This document shows, piece by piece, positions 6,038 through 9,494 of a stretch of DNA of 9,494 nt. Position 1 is the first letter of the stretch. Every line of letters begins with the position of its first letter. The position numbers were made by a program, and so were the translations under genes. This stretch comes from Bacteroidales bacterium (GTDB lineage: Bacteria; Bacteroidota; Bacteroidia; Bacteroidales; FEN-979): positions 1 to 9,494 of the forward strand of contig JALNZC010000078.1 in the NCBI GenBank assembly GCA_023229525.1. The letters run 5' to 3'. A model generated the notes under the pieces. That model saw nothing but the letters and a program-made list of their open reading frames with translations. It had not been told where the DNA came from and did no database searches.

Positions 6038-6161
6038 GTTTTAAAGTTGTACTAAAACAGGTTCAATCGCCCGGTGGTAGCGATTTCATTTTAGCTCAAC
6101 GGGAAACCAAGTATAGAATTTCTTGTTTCGCAAAAAATCCTCAAACTATTTTAATGTAGTC

Positions 6162-6185
6162 CCATTATGGAAGTAAACATAATGG
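6162..6185. repeat. 8-bp hairpin within the DUF2971 remnant
   Basis: CCATTATG (6162-6169) pairs with CATAATGG (6178-6185) over an 8-nt loop. It overlaps codons for HYGSKHNG, a conserved part of the protein, so it is most likely chance pairing within former coding sequence rather than a control element. Confidence 0.35.
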
Positions 6186-6503
6186 AATTTGTATGGGGTT
6201 TCAGTTTAAGATCATTAACAAAGAGTTTAATCTTTATCTGGTAATTTATCGGGACGAGAATTATCCAATAGATGGGAATGTTTCAATGAATAAAGTGTTC
6301 CTATACAACTGGCTTACTGTTAAGGCAAAAGGTTGGGAATATGAAGATAAGTTCAGAGCGGTTTCTATATCTGGGCAGGAAATAATTAAATATGAACCAG
6401 AAATGATTCGTGATATTTTTTTTGGCTGTAATGTCCCTGATATCAGTACTTTTTTCGATCACTGCTCGTCTTACCTGAAGCGTCTTTACAGTAAATTTTT
6501 TTG

Positions 6504-6680
6504 AGCCATTTCTACCTTCTGTTGACCGATCTGTGAGTACAACTTATCTAAAAGAGCTCCCTGCTGCTTTTTATCGTCACTAATCTTCTCTTCCGATGAA
6601 AAAACCATTGTGGCTTTGGTCATGAATTCTTTTTTCCAGATTCCTATCTGGTTTGGGTGAAGTTCGTACTACACAAGAAT
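6504..6680 (-). pseudogene. Remnant of an IS3-family transposase OrfA
   Basis: On the minus strand one frame reads YELHPNQIGIWKKEFMTKAT, then MVFSSEEKISDDKKQQGALL, then DKLYSQIGQQKVEMA without a break (6668 to about 6504). This is the second half of IS3/IS911-type OrfA: the end of the helix-turn-helix (Y-x-L-H-P-N-Q-I-x2-W-K-K-E-F) followed by the leucine-zipper segment (L-Y-x-Q-I-G-Q-x-K-V-E). A TAG (6669-6671) and a TGA (6681-6683) block the upstream part. OrfB with its DDE residues is absent, and the usual continuation after KVE (W/F-L-K-K-K) is lost at the join with the DUF2971 remnant near 6504. A dead fragment that may mark the event which shortened DUF2971. Confidence 0.7.
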
Positions 6681-6978
6681 TCAATAAATTATTATCTTTC
6701 GTTATAAACCAAAAGGGAAATCTGGATGATATTTATAAATCAGAAGTGAAATAAGGAACAAAACAACGATAATTGGTAAGAAAGAGGATAAAGATAGAGA
6801 TACCCAAAAAGACAGAACTGCGTATTGCCCTTTTTGTAAAAAAATAAAATTTAGGAACTGCCACCGTGATGTGTTTAGTTTAAAGAGTTACCTGCCATCA
6901 AAGTGGTACCTTACCTTGTTACAGTAAACCAACTGATACTGTTTTTTTCAAAGAAAACCCCATTTTCAAATTACCATT
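6681..6978. other. 298-bp region without a supported gene
   Basis: Only fragments are seen. On the plus strand a frame ends at TAA 6752-6754 reading EFNKLLSFVINQKGNLDDIY and SEVK, which looks like a protein C-terminus but has no start and enters from within the IS3 remnant. Another frame (6739-6927) has YCPFCKKIKFRNCH but no start codon. No homology could be assigned to either. The region is likely the decayed remainder of inserted sequences. Confidence 0.5.
6921..6949 (+). terminator. Weak candidate terminator, plus strand
   Basis: ACAGTA (6921-6926) pairs with TACTGT (6937-6942) over a 10-nt loop and is followed by a run of T. The stem is short and AT-rich. It faces the aroC stop and would end plus-strand transcripts coming from the remnant region. 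Confidence 0.3.
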
Positions 6979-7962
6979 TCATTCTTTATAAGATTGATAA
7001 ATCATTTTGAGATCTGCCAATACAATAGCTGTAACAGATTCAATAATGGGTGGAATTCGCAATGCGACACATAAATCGTGACGACCCTTGATATCCAAAT
7101 CTACAATTTGGGAAGTTTGCATGTTCATTGTGTGTTGTCTTTTCGGGATACTAGAGGTCGGTTTTATAGCAACTCGATACACAAGATCATTGCCGTTGGA
7201 TATACCCCCATTAACGCCACCTGAATTATTGGTTTTTGTTATACCATCAACCGAAATATATTTATCATTGTGTTCGTATCCTGTCATTTTTGCAGCTTTG
7301 AATCCTGATCCAAATTCAATTCCTTTGATTGCTGGCACGGAAAACACAATATGCGATAACAGCGATTCGATGGAATCGAAAAACGGCTCACCAAGCCCAA
7401 TAGGCATACTTGTAGTAACACATTTTACGATGCCTCCGATGGAATCATTTTCCACAACGGCTTCATCAATTGCATTCTTAATATCTGAATTGCCACCTGC
7501 TTCTAGAAGCCTTGCAGCCACTTTCATAGGTGTGATGATTTTTTTTGCAAGAACACCAGCAGATACGAGTCCCAACGTTAATCTCCCAGAAAAATGCCCT
7601 CCTCCACGGTGATCATTAAAATTTTTCCATTTTTTCATCGCCACGAAGTCAGCATGGCCAGGACGTGGTACCTCGCGAAACAAACTATAATCTGATGAAT
7701 TGGTGTTATTGTTCTCAAAAATAATAGCAATGGGTGCACCTGTTGTATAACCCTCATAGATACCACTTATTATTTTGGGTTCATCACTTTCTTGCCTGGA
7801 TGTTGTGCCTTTAATTCCACTCTTCCGACGTGTCAAGTCTAAATAAAGGTCTTCCTCAGTGAAATATATGCCAGGGGGACAACCATCAATAACTATGCCT
7901 AGTTCGTTTCCATGTGATTCACCAAAGATACTGACTCTGAAAATTTTACCAAATGAATTCAT
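6979..7962 (-). CDS. aroC: Chorismate synthase, short variant
   Basis: Removes phosphate from EPSP to give chorismate (EC 4.2.3.5), the last shikimate step, using reduced FMN. Three family signatures are present: GESHGNELGIVIDGCPPG (residues 14-31), GGGHFSGRLT (about 120-129), and GRHDLCVALRIPPIIES (about 293-309), the last with the usual R-H-D. Also RRKSGIKGT and GEPFFDSIES. Length is 327 residues, against about 355-365 for most Bacteroidota enzymes. The second signature is GGGHFSGRLT, whereas typical Bacteroidota have GGGRSSARET; the HFSGRLT form is familiar from clostridial enzymes. This suggests a variant lineage, perhaps gained by transfer (inference from remembered sequences). A TTG at 7968 is in frame, but the ATG at 7962 (MNSFGKIFRVSIF) is the natural start. 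It begins 9 bases after the aroA stop, so the two are cotranscribed. All key parts are intact. Confidence 0.93.
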   Translation of the reverse strand: MNSFGKIFRVSIFGESHGNELGIVIDGCPPGIYFTEEDLYLDLTRRKSGIKGTTSRQESDEPKIISGIYEGYTTGAPIAIIFENNNTNSSDYSLFREVPRPGHADFVAMKKWKNFNDHRGGGHFSGRLTLGLVSAGVLAKKIITPMKVAARLLEAGGNSDIKNAIDEAVVENDSIGGIVKCVTTSMPIGLGEPFFDSIESLLSHIVFSVPAIKGIEFGSGFKAAKMTGYEHNDKYISVDGITKTNNSGGVNGGISNGNDLVYRVAIKPTSSIPKRQHTMNMQTSQIVDLDIKGRHDLCVALRIPPIIESVTAIVLADLKMIYQSYKE

Positions 7963-7971
7963 ACCCAATTA

Positions 7972-9231
7972 TTAAGAGAATAAATATTTTTGTTGTTGAG
8001 AAATTGCGCTTAGGTCTTCAAAAAAGTGAGGGTATGATTTTGTAACACATTCGGATCCATTTATTAATACAGGTCCTTCCCCTTTAAGAGCAGCAATAGC
8101 CGTAGCCATGGCAATACGATGGTCTCCATTGGAATCAATTTCAGTGGAATTGATTTTTCCTCCCTTAATCATCATTATATCACCATCTATTATTATCTTT
8201 ATTCCCATTTTGGCAAATTCTTTTTGCAAAACAACAGCACGGTTACTTTCTTTATATACCAGCCGGTGTACTCCTTTTACAACTGTGGTTCCATTACAGT
8301 GGGCTGCTAATGCCACAATTGGAGGAAAGAGATCAGGGCATTCGGTTGCATTAAACTCAAAAGCTTGTAGTGTTGCATTCTTTATGCTAATAATAAATTT
8401 GTCAAAGGCTATAGATGCACCGGTCATTTCCAGTACTTTAATTATTGCCAAATCCCCCTGTTTACTGTTTTTACTTAACCCTTTAATATGCAATTCACCG
8501 TTGATCGCTGCAGCAACCATCATGAATGAAGCACTACTCCAATCACCCTCCACTTCATAATCCTGTGGGATGAATTTTTGTTTCCCGGGTATTTTAAAAA
8601 CTTTGTAATTATCATGCTCCAATGTAATTCCAAAATTGTCTAACAATTGCAGGGTCATGTCTATATACGGCTTGCTTTTGAGATTATCAACAATTATCGT
8701 AGAATCATTTTTTACAGTAACAAGAGCCATAAGCAAACCTGTAAGCAATTGAGAACTTATAGAACCATCAATGGCAACCACACCACCTTTGAGAGGGCCA
8801 TGAATGGTCAAAGGGAGCTGATCATTATTCGTGGTAACTTTTACTGATAATTGAGTCAGGGCCTTTTCAATTATTCCTATAGGTCGGTTAAGTAATGAGC
8901 CTTTTCCATTAAATATTACAAATTTTGAACTAAGAGATGCGATTGGTGTAAACATTCGTAGGCATAATCCGGATTCTCCACAATGGATGAAATTTAAATG
9001 TGGGGCCATACCTCCTTTTATTAATACTTCGTTTTTTTTCTTTTCAACAAAAGCCCCCAAGTTTGCAGCAATCTGTAAAGATGCCATCGCATCATCGCAG
9101 TAATTAGGATTCCGAAGTATTGAATTACCTTCAGCCAGTAAAGCCGCTGCAACAGCCCGCTGCATCATGCTTTTAGATGTAGGCGCTTCTAAATATCCCT
9201 TAACTACAGAAGGATTAATGGATCTTTTCAT
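7972..9231 (-). CDS. aroA: 3-phosphoshikimate 1-carboxyvinyltransferase (EPSP synthase)
   Basis: Transfers the enolpyruvyl group of PEP to shikimate 3-phosphate (EC 2.5.1.19), the step before AroC. The 419 residues hold both globular domains. Motifs: SKSMMQR at 19-25 (catalytic lysine K20), GESGLCLRMF (about 85-94) in place of the common N-A-G-T-x2-R, SISSQLLTG (about 157-165), GDWSSASF, CPDLFPP (the catalytic aspartate), LVYKESNR, GDHRIAMATA with DHRIAM near 370-375, and TKSYPHFF (about 397-404). The ESGLCLRMF form belongs to a less common AroA group. Start: a TTG at 9246 is in frame, but ATG at 9231 gives MKRSINPSVVKG, the usual opening, with GGA about 10 bases before it. Upstream lies a 17-bp palindrome. 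The gene is first of the aroA-aroC pair. The region is visibly AT-rich compared with the lysine operon. Confidence 0.95.
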   Translation of the reverse strand: MKRSINPSVVKGYLEAPTSKSMMQRAVAAALLAEGNSILRNPNYCDDAMASLQIAANLGAFVEKKKNEVLIKGGMAPHLNFIHCGESGLCLRMFTPIASLSSKFVIFNGKGSLLNRPIGIIEKALTQLSVKVTTNNDQLPLTIHGPLKGGVVAIDGSISSQLLTGLLMALVTVKNDSTIIVDNLKSKPYIDMTLQLLDNFGITLEHDNYKVFKIPGKQKFIPQDYEVEGDWSSASFMMVAAAINGELHIKGLSKNSKQGDLAIIKVLEMTGASIAFDKFIISIKNATLQAFEFNATECPDLFPPIVALAAHCNGTTVVKGVHRLVYKESNRAVVLQKEFAKMGIKIIIDGDIMMIKGGKINSTEIDSNGDHRIAMATAIAALKGEGPVLINGSECVTKSYPHFFEDLSAISQQQKYLFS

Positions 9232-9244
9232 ATATTTTCCAGGC

Positions 9245-9261
9245 AATCATTTCAAATGATT
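9245..9261. promoter_or_regulatory. 17-bp perfect palindrome upstream of aroA, possible operator
   Basis: AATCATTTCAAATGATT is a perfect inverted repeat with a single central base, ending 14 bases before the aroA ATG. Its position in the aroA leader fits an operator for a dimeric repressor or a small leader hairpin. No named regulator is recognised. Confidence 0.45.
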
Positions 9262-9425
9262 GATTTTCGGTGTTTATTAAAATATCTCTTAGTACATGAC
9301 AATTTTTTATCTATTTGATATTCAATATATTATGTTAATAACTTGGTCATAAGTTTTCTAAGAAAATGTGTATAAGGCCTTGATAATCATTATATTAGGT
9401 TATTATCTGACAATAATCTAACTTT
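9262..9425. other. AT-rich divergent spacer with clustered short palindromes
   Basis: The spacer lies between aroA (minus) and the gene starting at 9426 (plus). It contains TTTTCT-A-AGAAAA (9354-9366), AAGGCCTT (9374-9381), ATAAT-C-ATTAT (9383-9393) and the inverted pair TTATT...AATAA near 9400-9416. No -7 box of the TAnnTTTG form is clear in either direction. The cluster could be the end of an insertion element or regulatory sites. Confidence 0.4.
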
Positions 9426-9494
9426 ATGAAAACCAAGGCCTCAAACAAAAGTAATGAATTAGTTGCCATATTCCAGCACCGTTTGGGTTGGAAT
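9426..9494 (+). CDS. N-terminus of a gene cut by the window end, possibly a transposase
   Basis: ATG at 9426 opens 23 codons to the window end: MKTKASNKSNELVAIF then QHRLGWN. The short basic lead followed by E-L-V-x-I-F-x3-L-G-W-N is reminiscent of N-termini of some IS4-family transposases, in which a helical segment ending LGWN-x-A-R precedes the core, but 23 residues are too few to decide. The palindrome-rich upstream spacer would fit an insertion-sequence end. It is divergent from aroA. Confidence 0.35.
   Translation, partial: MKTKASNKSNELVAIFQHRLGWN

Larger units (their letters stand above)
5898..6056. mobile_element. Small structured insertion element inside the DUF2971 gene
   Basis: Flanked by TGTAGTAAA (5898-5906) and TGTACTAAA (6048-6056), eight of nine bases alike and exactly 150 bp apart. 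Deleting one unit gives the natural reading SQFEDVLKQVQSPGGSDF in the DUF2971 frame. Inside are two hairpins of the same design in the same direction: CCACCCCC-AAA-GGAGGTGG (5929-5947, one mismatch) and CCACCGTC-AAA-GACGGTGG (6019-6037, perfect), followed by CTTTT and GTTTT. Two subterminal triloop hairpins, small size and no gene fit a non-autonomous derivative of an IS200/IS605-type element or a REP/BIME-like doublet mobilised by a Y1 transposase elsewhere. The flanking repeat argues instead for a transposase that duplicates its target, so the class is open. Confidence 0.6.
5705..6504 (+). pseudogene. Broken DUF2971 family gene
   Basis: Pieces of one DUF2971 protein can be read in order. 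Piece 1 (5705-5830): FKYIDFDTGLYNIL, then TLKFSLPSDFNDPFNWSEKL, the family's typical N-terminus with the FNDPF motif. Piece 2 (5831-5906): VNFHSISKDVKRLIPESQFE, one base out of frame with piece 1. Piece 3 (6052-6504): KYRISCFAKNPQTILM, stop, SHYGSKHNGICMGF, then YRDENYP, KGWEYEDKFRAVSI and RDIFFGCNVP, the typical SCF..., MWSHYA-HKGICIGF and FG blocks. Lesions: no start codon (TAA at 5702-5704 precedes the homologous part); a one-base loss near 5831 ending piece 1 at TAA 5831-5833; a hairpin-rich insertion of about 150 bp bringing TAA at 5989; and TAG at 6157-6159 where the family has tryptophan. Removing 150 bp and restoring one base leaves 651 nt, a whole number of codons. The 3' end may be shortened by the IS3 remnant. 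The family's function is not established; it is common in accessory regions. A short ORF from ATG 6193 could be made but would lack the core. Confidence 0.8.

Noticed and set aside
6193..6504. A free-standing 103-codon gene from ATG 6193
   Set aside because: The protein reads as the C-terminal part of DUF2971 starting inside the conserved ICMGF motif, and the family's preceding residues continue upstream in the same frame to an amber codon. It is a fragment and not a separate gene.
6626..6754. Plus-strand frame ending in KGNLDDIYKSEVK
   Set aside because: It overlaps the IS3 OrfA remnant on the other strand, lacks a start, and could not be matched to a family. Only noted within the region entry.
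6739..6927. Open frame with a CPFC...CH motif suggesting a small zinc protein
   Set aside because: There is no start codon in the frame, the second half of the metal site is unclear, and the region is full of decayed insertions.
7088..7612. 174-codon plus-strand frame within aroC
   Set aside because: Antisense to a full set of chorismate synthase motifs, with no initiation signal or recognisable protein.
1..9494. CRISPR array, tRNA or rRNA genes
   Set aside because: No spaced direct repeats, cloverleaf or ribosomal RNA sequence could be recognised on either strand.

Overview
The window looks like chromosome from a member of the Bacteroidota, probably order Bacteroidales or a relative in an environmental lineage. 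Four things point there: a secreted protein with a type IX secretion (Por) C-terminal sorting domain; -7 boxes of the Bacteroidota form TAnnTTTG, one with a TTTG at the proper spacing; near absence of strong Shine-Dalgarno sites; and a lysC-lysA pair of the kind seen in this phylum. By eye the lysine region (about 2.3-5.7 kb) is clearly richer in G+C than the flanks, which are AT-rich.

Layout. 1-214: probable tail of an IS630-type transposase, then spacer. 215-1126: T9SS-sorted secreted protein of unknown role. 1127-1468: gene-free, with a long inverted repeat around a perfect palindrome. 1469-2254 (-): DUF218/YdcF-SanA-like membrane protein with about 37 residues encoded by DNA repeats. 2364-3023 (-): ACT-domain protein divergent from lysC. 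3211-5678 (+): lysC and lysA, overlapping by 19 bp, preceded by a leader with a 52-nt hairpin. 5705-6504 (+): a DUF2971 gene that is clearly broken and carries an insertion of about 150 bp packed with hairpins. 6504-6680 (-): an IS3 OrfA remnant. 6681-6978: no convincing gene. 6979-9231 (-): aroA-aroC, a compact two-gene shikimate operon. 9232-9494: palindrome-rich spacer and the start of another gene, cut by the window end.

How the genes work together. LysC makes aspartyl phosphate, the entry to the aspartate family, and LysA makes the last step to lysine. Their translational overlap suggests a unit devoted to diaminopimelate/lysine, and the divergent ACT-domain protein is a plausible amino-acid-sensing partner (inference). 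AroA and AroC carry out the last two steps to chorismate. Both are of a variant sequence type, AroC being short and clostridial-like, and together with their AT-richness and the neighbouring mobile debris this suggests a cassette with a different history.

The most unusual object is the structured insertion at about 5898-6056. Removing exactly 150 bp between two near-identical 9-bp flanks restores a natural DUF2971 reading frame. It contains two related CCACC...GGTGG hairpins and a predicted three-way junction, consistent with a non-autonomous IS200/IS605-type or REP-like element. No new multi-gene system is evident.
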